Assembly: GCF_014643835.1 (NCBI RefSeq)
Contig: NZ_BMKD01000010.1
Location: 1 to 64,000 of the forward strand
From: Mucilaginibacter rubeus
GTDB lineage: Bacteria; Bacteroidota; Bacteroidia; Sphingobacteriales; Sphingobacteriaceae
Length of the DNA stretch: 64,000 bases
Direction: 5' to 3'
This document shows positions 18,050-27,747 of the stretch, piece by piece. Below the pieces are notes generated by a model, which was given only the letters and a program-made list of their open reading frames with translations, made no database searches and was not told the DNA's origin. The number at the start of each line of letters is the position of its first letter. Position 1 is the first letter of the stretch. The position numbers were made by a program, and so were the translations under genes.

Positions 18050-18167
18050 CTGTAGTTACAAACTACAACAGATTCGACGTCAGAGACTTCGAATAGCATT
18101 TTCTTTTCAATTCCGCTGTCCGAAGTCGGAGACTTCGGACGACTATGCCCTTAGTTTGTAACTACAG
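18050..18167. repeat. Nested palindromic repeat between fusion gene and ispF
   Basis: Outer arms CTGTAGTTACAAACTA (18,050-18,065) and TAGTTTGTAACTACAG (18,152-18,167) match perfectly. Inside are two smaller hairpins: ATTCGA/TCGAAT at 18,072-18,094, and GTCCGAAGTC/GACTTCGGAC at 18,118-18,140 with a three-base loop. It lies between two convergent genes, so it may serve as a terminator for both, though its structure is that of an interspersed repeat. Confidence 0.75.
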
Positions 18168-18176
18168 ATTGCTTCC

Positions 18177-18659
18177 TTACTCCCTTTCAATCAAACAAAC
18201 CGCATAAGCCACAACGCCCTCCTCCCTACCGATAAAACCCATTTGCTCGTTGGTAGTAGCTTTAATGGAAATATCTTCTTCGCTAATAGCCGCAGCTTCG
18301 GCTATGTAGGTTTTCATTGCCGGGATATGCGGGTTGATCTTCGGAGCCTCAAGGCATACCATAGCATCAATATTGCCGATTGTGAAACCCTTTTCTTTGA
18401 TCAGGGCAACTACATGCTGCAAAAGGACCAGGCTGCTGATACCTTTCCATCTGTCATCCTTATTTGAAAAGTGAAAGCCTATATCGCGCAGGTTTGCCGC
18501 CCCCAGCAGGGCATCACAAATTGCGTGTAACAATACATCGGCATCTGAATGGCCATAAGCACCGGCATGGTGCTCAAGTTTAACTCCGCCCAAAACGAAG
18601 GGGTGATTTTCTTTTAACTGGTGTACATCAAACCCAAAACCTACCTTAATTTTACCCAT
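18177..18659 (-). CDS. ispF: 2-C-methyl-D-erythritol 2,4-cyclodiphosphate synthase
   Basis: IspF performs the cyclisation step of the MEP isoprenoid pathway, releasing CMP. The 160-residue length is standard. Metal-binding residues sit in GFGFDVHQL (D11, H13) and in GHSDADVLLHAICDALLG. The end shows the usual IKATTNEQMGFIGREEG. Its start codon overlaps the stop of porV by one base (TAATG), so the two are co-transcribed and probably translationally coupled, although their functions are unrelated. Confidence 0.96.
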   Translation of the reverse strand: MGKIKVGFGFDVHQLKENHPFVLGGVKLEHHAGAYGHSDADVLLHAICDALLGAANLRDIGFHFSNKDDRWKGISSLVLLQHVVALIKEKGFTIGNIDAMVCLEAPKINPHIPAMKTYIAEAAAISEEDISIKATTNEQMGFIGREEGVVAYAVCLIERE

Positions 18660-19828
18660 TATCTTTTAGAAGCATTTGTTGTACCGCCAAAATTTGCCGA
18701 CAAGGTGAAGCGCAAAGTATTGGCCAGGGCACTATTTTGCTGGCTGGCTGCCAGGTACGAAAAATCAAAATCAAAAACACTGTACTTAAACCCAATACCC
18801 ATGGTAACATAATGCCTGTCGCCTTTGTTGGGGTTTTCATAAAAATAGCCTGCCCGTACAGCAAACTGTTTGTTATACCAATATTCAACACCCGGCGAAA
18901 AGCTGATCTCTTTCAACTCTTCACTGAAACCACCCGGTGCATCGCCAAACGACTGAAAAAGACCCGCCGGCACCGATACATTATCATCCTTACCTTTAAT
19001 GATCTTACCATCTTTGTCGCGGAGGGGCGGGGTTGGTACCATCAGTTTGTTGATGTCAAAGGTTGCTGTAAACTCATTAACATCATCTAACTGCCAGGTG
19101 TTAGCCACCCCTAATTTCAAATTGGCCGGCAAAAAATACTTGTTGCCCACATCGCTATAGCTGATTTTTGTACCAATGTTTGAAATGTGGGTTCCAAAAG
19201 CAAAAGTATTGCCATCACCATAAGGCGCCGTGTAGTATAGTGAAACATCTGCAGCAAAAGCATTGCCGGCTTTTGCCGCCTGGCTTGAGCCGGTGGCAAA
19301 CGAAATACTTGATATATTGGAATGAATATACCGGGCAGTAAGGCCCAGTGAAAAATTATCGCCAAACTTACGGGCAAATGAAACATCTAACGAATACTCG
19401 TTTGGCGTGTAAGTACCCTGGTCGTTTGTATTATCGTCGGTAAGCTGAATGGAACCATAATTAAAATACCTGAGCGAAGCACCTATTGTATTCCGCTCAT
19501 CAATTTTATGGGCATAGCTCAGGTATGATAAGCTGATATCAGGCACAAGATGCCTTAACCAGGGGCTATATGATACAGACAACGCATCATTACTTTCTAA
19601 AAATGCAAGCTTTGACGGATTCCAAAAATTCGCATTTACATCCGGCGACAAAGCCACGCCAGCATCCCCCATAGCCCCCGAACGCGAATCAGGTGAAATA
19701 TTTAAAAAAGGAACTTCGGTGGGAATTGCATTGATATTACTTCCGTTAGGATTTGTTTGCGCAGCAGCAGCAAGTGGCAATAAAAATGGGGTAATGATAG
19801 CAAGGCCTCGAAATGTAAAAAACTTCAT
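18659..19828 (-). CDS. porV: Type IX secretion outer-membrane protein PorV
   Basis: PorV (LptO) is a FadL-like outer-membrane barrel that carries substrates from the T9SS translocon to the PorU attachment machinery. The 389-residue protein has a signal peptide ending near AAAAQT. The family-specific start follows (NAIPTEVPFLNISPDSRSGA, then MGDAGVA and NPSKLAF). Alternating beta-strand patterns run to the end. It is divergent from gldJ with a 242-base shared upstream region. In Flavobacterium porV, porU and gldJ are neighbours; no porU is present here. The secreted subtilase at 2.8 kb is a plausible client. Confidence 0.93.
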   Translation of the reverse strand: MKFFTFRGLAIITPFLLPLAAAAQTNPNGSNINAIPTEVPFLNISPDSRSGAMGDAGVALSPDVNANFWNPSKLAFLESNDALSVSYSPWLRHLVPDISLSYLSYAHKIDERNTIGASLRYFNYGSIQLTDDNTNDQGTYTPNEYSLDVSFARKFGDNFSLGLTARYIHSNISSISFATGSSQAAKAGNAFAADVSLYYTAPYGDGNTFAFGTHISNIGTKISYSDVGNKYFLPANLKLGVANTWQLDDVNEFTATFDINKLMVPTPPLRDKDGKIIKGKDDNVSVPAGLFQSFGDAPGGFSEELKEISFSPGVEYWYNKQFAVRAGYFYENPNKGDRHYVTMGIGFKYSVFDFDFSYLAASQQNSALANTLRFTLSANFGGTTNASKR

Positions 19829-20070
19829 TTGTAGGAGTTAGGTTTTAACAATTTGTATTTTATAAACATAGGACCATGACTTGCTTCACATTTTCAAGTC
19901 CGCGCTTTTGCTGAAAGTTAAATCAAAAATTTAAATCAACGCAACTAATTTCATTAAATTTTCGTTAAAACCCCTGATAATTGTAGTATTTATTTCTAAA
20001 TAATGGTTCATTAGCATAAGCACTGTATCCATTTTTTTATAAATTTACCACTTAATATAATTGTAAAAAT

Positions 20071-21729
20071 ATGAAAATACTTTTTACTAAAACTGCTCTG
20101 GGATTGTTGGCTTTAGGTGCCGTGATGAGTAGCTGCAGTAAACGTGAGCAATCGCAAAAAACGGGTATAACTTATAACGATAAAAACAACGGCGGTTATG
20201 AGCGTTTCAGGCAAAGCCATCCATCTCCAGGGCCCGGACTGGTGCCTATTGAGGGTGGTACTTTTGTTATGGGAGGCAGCGCCGATCAGGACATAACTTA
20301 CGATTATAATAATGTACGCCGCAGGGTTACCGTACCCTCTTTTTACATGGACGAAACCGAGGTATCAAATCAGGATTGGCTTGATTACCTGCATTGGATA
20401 AACATTACTTTCCCGCAGGATCGCGAGTTATATTACAATGCGGTGCCTGATACATTGGTTTGGCGTCATCCCTTATCTTATAATGAACCATACGTAGATA
20501 ACTACCTGCGTCACCCTGCTTTTCAGGATTATCCTGTTGTAGGCGTAACCTGGGACCAGGCACAGGATTATTGCTCATGGCGCACCGACCGTACCAACGA
20601 AAACATTTTACGAGAAACCGGAAAAATGGTAGCATGGAAAGATATGGGCAAAAAAGGTGGCGGCGGTGATGCTGGCATTGCAGCGAACGGACAACCTTTT
20701 AATACTGATATTTACCTCAACGGCCAGATGACCGGAGCAGGCATCGATGGTAAAAAAATGATGCCTAACCTGAGCCCTAATGCCCAGGCAGGTACAGGAA
20801 AAGGCGGCAAAGCCGTTAGGCCTGTACGTATGGAAGACGGGATCCTTAAGCAAGCATATCGCTTACCATCAGAAGCCGAATGGGAATATGCAGCATTAGC
20901 CCTTGCAGGAAATACCCAGTTTGAAAACATCGATGATGGCAAAATATATACATGGAACGGTATGGGTGTACGTTCGGCAAAAAAGAAAACACGCGGCTTG
21001 ATCATGGCAAACTTTAAACGCGGCAACGGTGACAACGCCGGTGTTGGCGGTTACCTGAACGATAAGGCAGACATTACCGCCCCTGTACGTTCATATGCAC
21101 CTAATGATTTTGGCTTGTATAACATGGCGGGTAATGTTAACGAATGGGTTGCTGATACCTACCGCCAAACATCATTTGAGGAGTTTGAAGATTTTAACCC
21201 TTTCCGCGGTAATGAGTTTTCAAACAAACGCCTTGCAGATCCAAGCAAAGGACTTTATGCAAAAGACAAATATGGCAAGCCAATCAAAGATCCCGCACAT
21301 GCTAATAAGAAGCTAAAATACAGTGAACTTTTAGCTTTACAGCAACAGAATACAGTCGCGCAAAGCGCCAATCCAAACGCGCCGCTTACAACTCCTCAAA
21401 CAGGTTCATTACCAATTGATTCATTGCTGCCTAAAAACTCGGGGAAAGCTTACAACCCGGATGCGAGGGGTGAAAAAGACGAAGTTAATAAAGCTCTTTA
21501 CGGAACAACCACCCTGGTTAATGATCACTCTAAAGTTTACAAAGGTGGATCATGGAACGACATGGCGTTTTGGCTAAACCCTGCTACCCGTCGTTTTATG
21601 GATCAGGACGAGGCAAGTGCCGAAGTTGGTTTCCGCTGTGCAATGACCTTAGTAGGCGCTCCTGAAATTAACCCTAATGGCAAACCACATTACCCGGTTA
21701 AAAAAGCTAAACCGTTTAAAACAAGATAA
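20071..21729 (+). CDS. gldJ: Gliding motility / T9SS lipoprotein GldJ
   Basis: GldJ is an outer-membrane lipoprotein of the type IX secretion and gliding apparatus, with a formylglycine-generating-enzyme-like (SUMF1) fold but no known sulfatase role. The signal peptide ends in the lipobox MSSC. The start of the domain reads GPGLVPIEGGTFVMGG, then FYMDETEVSNQDWLDYL and DNYLRHPAF, which are GldJ-type. It ends with YKGGSWND and GFRCAM. At 552 residues it matches GldJ in length and exceeds typical GldK. An insert rich in Gln and Asn lies near residues 425-470. A terminator follows, so it is probably monocistronic. Confidence 0.9.
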   Translation: MKILFTKTALGLLALGAVMSSCSKREQSQKTGITYNDKNNGGYERFRQSHPSPGPGLVPIEGGTFVMGGSADQDITYDYNNVRRRVTVPSFYMDETEVSNQDWLDYLHWINITFPQDRELYYNAVPDTLVWRHPLSYNEPYVDNYLRHPAFQDYPVVGVTWDQAQDYCSWRTDRTNENILRETGKMVAWKDMGKKGGGGDAGIAANGQPFNTDIYLNGQMTGAGIDGKKMMPNLSPNAQAGTGKGGKAVRPVRMEDGILKQAYRLPSEAEWEYAALALAGNTQFENIDDGKIYTWNGMGVRSAKKKTRGLIMANFKRGNGDNAGVGGYLNDKADITAPVRSYAPNDFGLYNMAGNVNEWVADTYRQTSFEEFEDFNPFRGNEFSNKRLADPSKGLYAKDKYGKPIKDPAHANKKLKYSELLALQQQNTVAQSANPNAPLTTPQTGSLPIDSLLPKNSGKAYNPDARGEKDEVNKALYGTTTLVNDHSKVYKGGSWNDMAFWLNPATRRFMDQDEASAEVGFRCAMTLVGAPEINPNGKPHYPVKKAKPFKTR

Positions 21730-21748
21730 TTTTTATAACAGATATTTG

Positions 21749-21782
21749 AAATGAGGCCTTTCAGTAATGAGAGGCCTTATTT
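21749..21782 (+). terminator. Terminator of gldJ
   Basis: AAATGAGGCCTTTCA and TGAGAGGCCTTATTT pair over 15 bases with two mismatches around a four-base loop, and GTTTTAAA follows. It starts 20 bases after the gldJ stop. Confidence 0.75.
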
Positions 21783-21841
21783 GTTTTAAAGTAATCAAAA
21801 TAGATTATCACCAATCAGCATAGATCTTCTTCAACAATGCG

Positions 21842-22228
21842 TTATCCATCGATCGGCTCAACCCATTGGCTCCGCCAGGCCGGGGCTTCGAAGGGATCTG
21901 CGAAATACTGTGTTTCATGTATTACCTTATCCTCACGAAACTCCATAATACTTACCGTGTAAGCCAGCTGCTCCTGATAGTTAATGGTATATTCCGTGAC
22001 CCAGGTATCGCTTTTTCCCAAAATCCTCCTGACACGAAAACCTGATGGTTTACCGGGATGATGCCCGCGCAAGGCCAGCAAATTAATGCGCCCAAAAATT
22101 CGTTCGCCCGACTGGGGATAATCACAAATAACATCGTCATCGTAAATGTCATGTTCCGCGTTGATATCACCGGCTGCCGATGCCTGCCAATGAGCATTCA
22201 GGGCGGCAAGTATTTGTTGATCATTCAT
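21842..22228 (-). CDS. SnoaL/NTF2-like domain protein
   Basis: This 128-residue soluble protein has the form of the NTF2-like cone fold. An N-terminal helix (ALNAHWQASAAGDINAEHDIY) leads to DDDVICDYPQSGE, then alternating strands ending in VIHETQYFADPFEAP. Such proteins include small isomerases, hydrolases and stress proteins, so function cannot be fixed. It is a single gene beside gldJ (convergent) and downstream of susD. The SusCD terminator lies between it and susD, so it is probably not in that operon. Confidence 0.75.
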   Translation of the reverse strand: MNDQQILAALNAHWQASAAGDINAEHDIYDDDVICDYPQSGERIFGRINLLALRGHHPGKPSGFRVRRILGKSDTWVTEYTINYQEQLAYTVSIMEFREDKVIHETQYFADPFEAPAWRSQWVEPIDG

Positions 22229-22347
22229 GGTTTGTATAATTTAGGTTATTTTATTTATCGATTGATACATCAATAATAATCTAATCACATTTAGATAGCG
22301 GATGGCCATCACTCGGGTAAAAATAGGATCTATATCCTAAATAAAAA

Positions 22348-22377
22348 TCCCGGAAAACAATACTGTTATCCGGGATC
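22348..22377 (-). terminator. Terminator of the susCD operon
   Basis: Read on the minus strand, ATCCCGGATAACA and TGTTTTCCGGGAT pair over most of their length, and a T-run (TTTTTATTT) follows. It is about 25 bases past the susD stop. Confidence 0.75.
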
Positions 22378-22400
22378 CCTATTATTAAAGCTATTGACAA

Positions 22401-23765
22401 TTAATAACCTTCATTTTGCACCAACTTTGAATTAGCCAAAATTTCGCGTTGAGGGATTGGATACACCAGTCTCGGAGAATTGTAAGGAAGCCCGCCTGCA
22501 TTTTGTTTAAGCCTTTTCGCATCATGCAGAAAAAACCCTCCTTCAAAACATAACTCATGCCTGCGTTCTGCTAATATTGTAGCAAGATTTACAGTTACTA
22601 AAGGGTCAAGGCCAGCCCTCTGCCTGATGGTGTTAACGTCATTTGCCGGCGTTGCACCTGTGGATGTTCCACCACGCAGGTTAGCTTCGGCACGGATAAG
22701 ATACATCTCTGCAAGGCGCACGACATGTATGTTTCCATATTGATTATCAAACTTTTTAGTTCTGTTAACCGATGTAACAGTATAAAACTGGCCTCTTACG
22801 TCGTTGGCTTCAAATTCTGCCAAAAAATCATCTGTTATTTTAATATCTCCGCGCCCTCCGTTTGCAGATGAGGCATAAAATTCATTCAAGCTATTTATAC
22901 CTTGCTGTTGAGTAACCTGTATAGCAAAGATATCTTCAGTAGTATTTTCCTGATGCGATGGTTTGCTTGACAGTAAAAACTCCTTGGTGTAATCAGGCAC
23001 AAGAGAAAACGCGCCGGATGTAATAACAGTATTGGCCTCCTTTAAGGCATTGGTATAATCGCCTTTTTGCAGATAAAGCCTTGCAAGGATTGCCGAGGCG
23101 GAATATTTATTGGCATAGAAATCATTATCCTCCGGCAGCTTGCTTTTGGCAGCCGTCAAATCGCTGATAGCCTGATCATAAACCTGCTTTACTGTAGACC
23201 GGCCAACTTTAGCCCCTTCGCTATCAGCAGAAGTAGTTGGACTTGATACGATAGCGGCTGCTAAGTTAGTTGACGGATCGCCATCATTCCATGGCTTTCC
23301 AAACAAGCGGGCTAAGTCAAAATACATCAACCCCCTTATAAATTTAGCTTCCCCCTCCCATCTTGCTTTATCATCCGCGTTATCAGCTTTATCTAAATTG
23401 GCAAGCACAGTATTGGCCTGATTTATTACCTGGTAGGCATCCAACCATGTGTTTTCAACAAAACTATTATCTCTCGTTATAGCCTGTACAGTAATTTGCG
23501 TTAAACCTGTATAAGTGCCAGTCCAGGTAATTTCAGCCTGTGCAGCTAACAAATCGGGCTCCATAAATATACGGCCGCCATAAAGGTCAACCTGCCCCAA
23601 CCGGTTATAAGTGCCTACCAAAACGCCCTGAACATCTTTGGCTGTTTTAATAGCCTGGTTTTGATCAACAGATTCAACCGGCTTTATATTAAGTTGTTTA
23701 TTACATGCACTTAAGAAAAGTGTCAATGCTGTTGCCGATATATATATAAACTTTATCTTTTTCAT
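22401..23765 (-). CDS. SusD/RagB-family nutrient-binding outer-membrane lipoprotein
   Basis: SusD-like lipoproteins form the lid on a SusC transporter and capture glycan or peptide ligands at the cell surface. The signal peptide ends in LFLSAC (lipidated Cys21). The sequence shows the helical TPR-like scaffold, with RFxRGLMYFDLARLFG-like text (KFIRGLMYFDLARLFGKPW) and the C-terminal AERRHELCFEGGFFLHDAKRL. At 454 residues it is at the short end for the family. It follows susC by 18 bases. No sigma/anti-sigma pair or carbohydrate enzyme gene adjoins, so the ligand cannot be predicted. Confidence 0.93.
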   Translation of the reverse strand: MKKIKFIYISATALTLFLSACNKQLNIKPVESVDQNQAIKTAKDVQGVLVGTYNRLGQVDLYGGRIFMEPDLLAAQAEITWTGTYTGLTQITVQAITRDNSFVENTWLDAYQVINQANTVLANLDKADNADDKARWEGEAKFIRGLMYFDLARLFGKPWNDGDPSTNLAAAIVSSPTTSADSEGAKVGRSTVKQVYDQAISDLTAAKSKLPEDNDFYANKYSASAILARLYLQKGDYTNALKEANTVITSGAFSLVPDYTKEFLLSSKPSHQENTTEDIFAIQVTQQQGINSLNEFYASSANGGRGDIKITDDFLAEFEANDVRGQFYTVTSVNRTKKFDNQYGNIHVVRLAEMYLIRAEANLRGGTSTGATPANDVNTIRQRAGLDPLVTVNLATILAERRHELCFEGGFFLHDAKRLKQNAGGLPYNSPRLVYPIPQREILANSKLVQNEGY

Positions 23766-23783
23766 TTTTGTAATTTTTTAATA

Positions 23784-26700
23784 TTATAAGCCTATATTAA
23801 TACCAAATATTATAGTACGGGGCTGCGGGGCCGAGTAAAAGTCATTACTCAGATCAACATTACTTGGCAACTCGTCTGAATTTACTTCAGGATCCCATCC
23901 TTTGTACTTGGTAATTAAAAACAGGTTATAGGCGCTAGCATATACCCTTATTTTTTGCAGCCTCAATTTGCTAACCACAGCTTTTGGCAATGTATAACCT
24001 AACGTTACTGTTTTACAACGAACGTAGCTGGCTCCTGAAAGGTACCTGCTTGAAGTACTGATGCCATTTCCATAAAATAAACGAGGCTCAGGTATATCGG
24101 TTATGTCACCGGGCTTATTCCAGTATTTTAACTGGTCGATAGTTTGGTTATCGAAGCCATTGCCTGCACTTGTGCTCATATATTGGCCTCCATTGTTATA
24201 CACTTTGTAGCCAAATGCACCCTGGAAGGTTACCGCCAATTCAATTCCGTTATAACCAAATGTATTTGTAATACCTCCGTAGTATTTAGGTGTTGGCGAG
24301 CCTACTACAACATTTTGTGCCTGGGTAGGATCGTTTGTTTTAGTACGATCCATCTTTCCGTCGGTTCCCTTTGCGTTTTTGTAATATAAAGCATCTCCAT
24401 TGGCAGGATCTACTCCTGCATATTCGGGCATGTAGAATACCCCTATTGGCTGACCGGCCATTACATAATTGATATTATTATCAGTTATAACCTGGCCTTT
24501 TATATCGGTAATTAAATTTTTTTGGTATGAGGCATTCAAACTTGTTGACCATTTGAACTTACCCACAAAATTATCTGATGATAGCTCCAACTCAAACCCT
24601 TTATTAGATAGTTTACCAAGATTTTGCAATTGCCTTGATATGCCTAACGTGCCAGGAAGGTTCACGTTTAATAACAGATCGCGGGTGTTTTTCTTATAAT
24701 AATCAAAACTACCCGATAACCTGTTGTTAAAGAAACCAAAATCAACAGCTAAATCAAGTGCTGCGGTTGTTTCCCACTTTAAGTTTGGATTAACTATTTG
24801 TGAAAAGCGCTGACCGCCTACACCATTATAATTTGCTGCGGAAAATAAACCCAATGACGAAAAATTTCCAATATTGGCGTTACCCGTTAAACCATAACTT
24901 GCCCTAACTTTTAAATTACTTAGCAGATTATTGTTTTTCAAAAAGTCCTCTTCTGTTAGTATCCAGCCTACCGAGCCTGATGGATAAAATCCATACCGAT
25001 TGTTCACACCAAACCTTGACGATCCATCTCTACGGATACTTCCCGAAAACAGGTATTTTCCTTTATAGGCATAATTCGCCCTGAAGAAATAGGCTAAAAA
25101 GCTGTACGGGCTATCATACGATGCACCTGAAACAATTACTGCTGCCGCGGTTAGTTTTTTATAAGCATCAGAGGCAAACTCCTGCCCCTGTACATCGTTA
25201 CCAACAGTACGGGATTTTTGATAGGTTGTTCCCAACGTTAAATCCAGTGAATGATCCTGACCAAAAATAGTTTTATAACTAAAATAGTTATTGGTATTAT
25301 AGTTCAATACTTGTGTGGTTGTATTTTGACCAAAACCATTGTTAGTACCTGTATTACGGAAAGTAGCACTTCCATAGTAACTATCTTCAGCCTGGTTTAA
25401 TTGATCAATACCAAATTCCGACCGGAAGGTTAGGCCTTTTACAATTTCCCAATTGGCATATACATTACCGATAGTGCGGTAAACTGTCGCTTGATAAAAC
25501 GCATTGTTCTTGCTGATCAGCGGGTTATAATACAATGGAAAATCTTCTGATTCGCCCGGAGGGGTACCGCTTATTAAACCGCTGCGAGGGTCAATTAATG
25601 GTGTTATTGGCGATAAAGCCACTGATTGCAAAGGTGTACTGAAAGCATTATCGTTTGAAACCCTGTTATTAATGGTATTAGCAAAACTTAGGTTCATACC
25701 GATACTCAAGTTTTTATCTACCTTGCTATCCAAATTTAAACGCCCCGAGTACCTTTTAAAGCTGTTACCAATCAATATACCCGTTTGATCAAGATATTGC
25801 CCCCCCATATAATAGGTAGTTTTGTCGTTACCTCCAGATATGTTTAAATCATATTGCTGTTGTGGAGCACTTTGATATGCAGCCCTTTCCCAGTTTGTAT
25901 TGATCTTGCCTGTTTTCCAATCATCAGTACCAGCCGAAAGGGAGGTAAAATTATCTTCAACATATGATTTATAATCGGCAAGTGCGTCGTCCAGTGTATC
26001 GTAAGCCCCGGCAGCAAAGTCCTGCTTGGCTGCACCCTCACCTGCACGTTCCATTATCTGTACAAATTGTTTGGCGTTCAGGAACTCGCGGTGCCTTGAC
26101 GGTGTACTTTTACCATATGATGCTGAAAAATTAACTTTAGGAGTACCTGCCTTGCCTTTTTTGGTAGTAATTACAACTACACCATTAGAAGCCCGAGCAC
26201 CGTAAATTGCAGCTGCCGATGCATCTTTTAAAATCTGTACAGATTCGATATCATTGAAGTTAATGTCCGCCAGCGGATTGGTTGGCGCATCGGTGCTTGA
26301 TAAGTTATCGGTGGTAATTGGCATACCATCCAAAATATATAATGGCTCCGAACCGGCAGATATTGAAGATGAGCCGCGTACCCTAACCTGGATCCCTTGC
26401 CCAAGTTTACCATTTCCTGACTGAATATATACACCAGCTGTTTTACCCTGTATAGCCTGCTCAATAGAAGTGGTTGGGGTGCCTTCAATTTCCTTTGCAG
26501 ATACTGAAGATATTGAACCTGTAATATTGGCCTTCTTCTGCGTACCATAACCCACTACTACAACTTCCGTCAGCTGTTTCGAATCACTTGTTAACTGAAC
26601 ATCAACAATGCTACCATTAATTGATTGTTCGGCAAGTTTGTATCCCAAAAAGTTAAAAGCCAAAACTTTGGCGGTAGTAGGTACACTTAATTTGTAACTG

Positions 26701-26876
26701 CCATTAATGTCGGTTTGGGTGCCCAACCCAGTTACGCCTTTTACGGTTACGCTTACTCCCGGTAAGGGCGAGCCGTCTTTCTGGTCGGTTACTTTACCTG
26801 TAATAACCCGGTTTTGAGCAAAAACCATAGCCATACAAGAAAACAGTAACATGACTGTTAGTAGATGTTTCTTCAT
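23784..26876 (-). CDS. SusC/RagA-family TonB-linked outer-membrane transporter
   Basis: This 1030-residue transporter uses TonB energy to import the ligand captured by its SusD partner. After the signal peptide comes a carboxypeptidase-D-like regulatory domain (about 22-100, GKVTDQKDGSPLPGVSVTVKG). The TonB-box region is TEVVVVGYGTQKK. The plug contains IQGKTAGVYIQ and DASAAAIYGARASNGVVVITTK, and the C-terminal barrel ends in IIFGINIGL. There is no N-terminal signalling (STN) domain, so regulation by the FecI/FecR type is not indicated. TonB/ExbB/ExbD components are encoded at 48-51 kb. Confidence 0.96.
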   Translation of the reverse strand: MKKHLLTVMLLFSCMAMVFAQNRVITGKVTDQKDGSPLPGVSVTVKGVTGLGTQTDINGSYKLSVPTTAKVLAFNFLGYKLAEQSINGSIVDVQLTSDSKQLTEVVVVGYGTQKKANITGSISSVSAKEIEGTPTTSIEQAIQGKTAGVYIQSGNGKLGQGIQVRVRGSSSISAGSEPLYILDGMPITTDNLSSTDAPTNPLADINFNDIESVQILKDASAAAIYGARASNGVVVITTKKGKAGTPKVNFSASYGKSTPSRHREFLNAKQFVQIMERAGEGAAKQDFAAGAYDTLDDALADYKSYVEDNFTSLSAGTDDWKTGKINTNWERAAYQSAPQQQYDLNISGGNDKTTYYMGGQYLDQTGILIGNSFKRYSGRLNLDSKVDKNLSIGMNLSFANTINNRVSNDNAFSTPLQSVALSPITPLIDPRSGLISGTPPGESEDFPLYYNPLISKNNAFYQATVYRTIGNVYANWEIVKGLTFRSEFGIDQLNQAEDSYYGSATFRNTGTNNGFGQNTTTQVLNYNTNNYFSYKTIFGQDHSLDLTLGTTYQKSRTVGNDVQGQEFASDAYKKLTAAAVIVSGASYDSPYSFLAYFFRANYAYKGKYLFSGSIRRDGSSRFGVNNRYGFYPSGSVGWILTEEDFLKNNNLLSNLKVRASYGLTGNANIGNFSSLGLFSAANYNGVGGQRFSQIVNPNLKWETTAALDLAVDFGFFNNRLSGSFDYYKKNTRDLLLNVNLPGTLGISRQLQNLGKLSNKGFELELSSDNFVGKFKWSTSLNASYQKNLITDIKGQVITDNNINYVMAGQPIGVFYMPEYAGVDPANGDALYYKNAKGTDGKMDRTKTNDPTQAQNVVVGSPTPKYYGGITNTFGYNGIELAVTFQGAFGYKVYNNGGQYMSTSAGNGFDNQTIDQLKYWNKPGDITDIPEPRLFYGNGISTSSRYLSGASYVRCKTVTLGYTLPKAVVSKLRLQKIRVYASAYNLFLITKYKGWDPEVNSDELPSNVDLSNDFYSAPQPRTIIFGINIGL

Positions 26877-27004
26877 AAAAGTTAATATTGTTAATTAAGA
26901 AAGTAAGTTCGTAAAAAAAATGTGCAGAAACAACAAAAGCCTTAAAATTACGTTCAGTTCATTGCAAAAATGTAATTATCGCATATTTAAGCTATAACGC
27001 TTAG

Positions 27005-27505
27005 TTAAAACGACATTAAGATTTGTCCTTTTTCAACTTTATCTCCTGATTTTATTAATATCTTTTCTACAACAACATCGGCCGGCGATTTGATAATATT
27101 TTCCATTTTCATGGCTTCAAGCACAAATAGATTATCACCTTTTTTTATGATATCTCCTTTATTTACAAATACTTTCAAAACCAAACCCGGCATGGGGGCT
27201 TTTATTTCACTAATCCTGGCACTGTTTAAATCACTAAATCCAAGCTTATCAAGCAGTATATCAAATTGATCCTTAGCGCTAATGCTATATAGATGATTAT
27301 TAACTTTTATTTCAGCAGTTTTTTCGTCACCGTTAAAATTAACTATCTCGACATTGTATGAACGGTTGTTTTCAATAACATGATAGATTCCCGGTCTTAA
27401 CTGTTTAATATCGGCTTCACTTTTAACCCCGTTAATAAGTAAGCCTGCCGCAACGGTTCTTTCAGCTTCAATACTGTAGCGGTCATTAATACTCAGTTTA
27501 TACAT
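27005..27505 (-). CDS. Biotin carboxyl carrier-type protein
   Basis: This 166-residue protein ends in a biotinyl/lipoyl domain (about 97-166) with the biotinylation motif EAMKM; K133 is the modified lysine. The PMPGLVLKV hinge is typical of carrier subunits of acyl-CoA or pyruvate carboxylases. The N-terminal 90 residues form strand-rich text seen in Bacteroidota propionyl-CoA/acetyl-CoA carboxylase carriers. The biotin carboxylase and carboxyltransferase partners are not in the window. It stands alone between susC and a DUF4159 gene. Confidence 0.88.
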   Translation of the reverse strand: MYKLSINDRYSIEAERTVAAGLLINGVKSEADIKQLRPGIYHVIENNRSYNVEIVNFNGDEKTAEIKVNNHLYSISAKDQFDILLDKLGFSDLNSARISEIKAPMPGLVLKVFVNKGDIIKKGDNLFVLEAMKMENIIKSPADVVVEKILIKSGDKVEKGQILMSF

Positions 27506-27747
27506 AGGATTTGGATTTGAGAATAAGTGGTTTATATATTATTTGTTAGGGATTGGTATAAAGCTAAACATATTATATAAAAGCTGAAAGCAAAATGCAA
27601 AAAGCTTATAGCTTATAATTATTTAATTGCTTTATATAAAACCAATAATAAACACTATATAATTTCACTTACAATGCAGCAATAAGTAAATCCCTCCGAT
27701 AGTGCTAAAAAAAATTGTCGTATAAAAGCTGCGGATAATAGTGGCTA

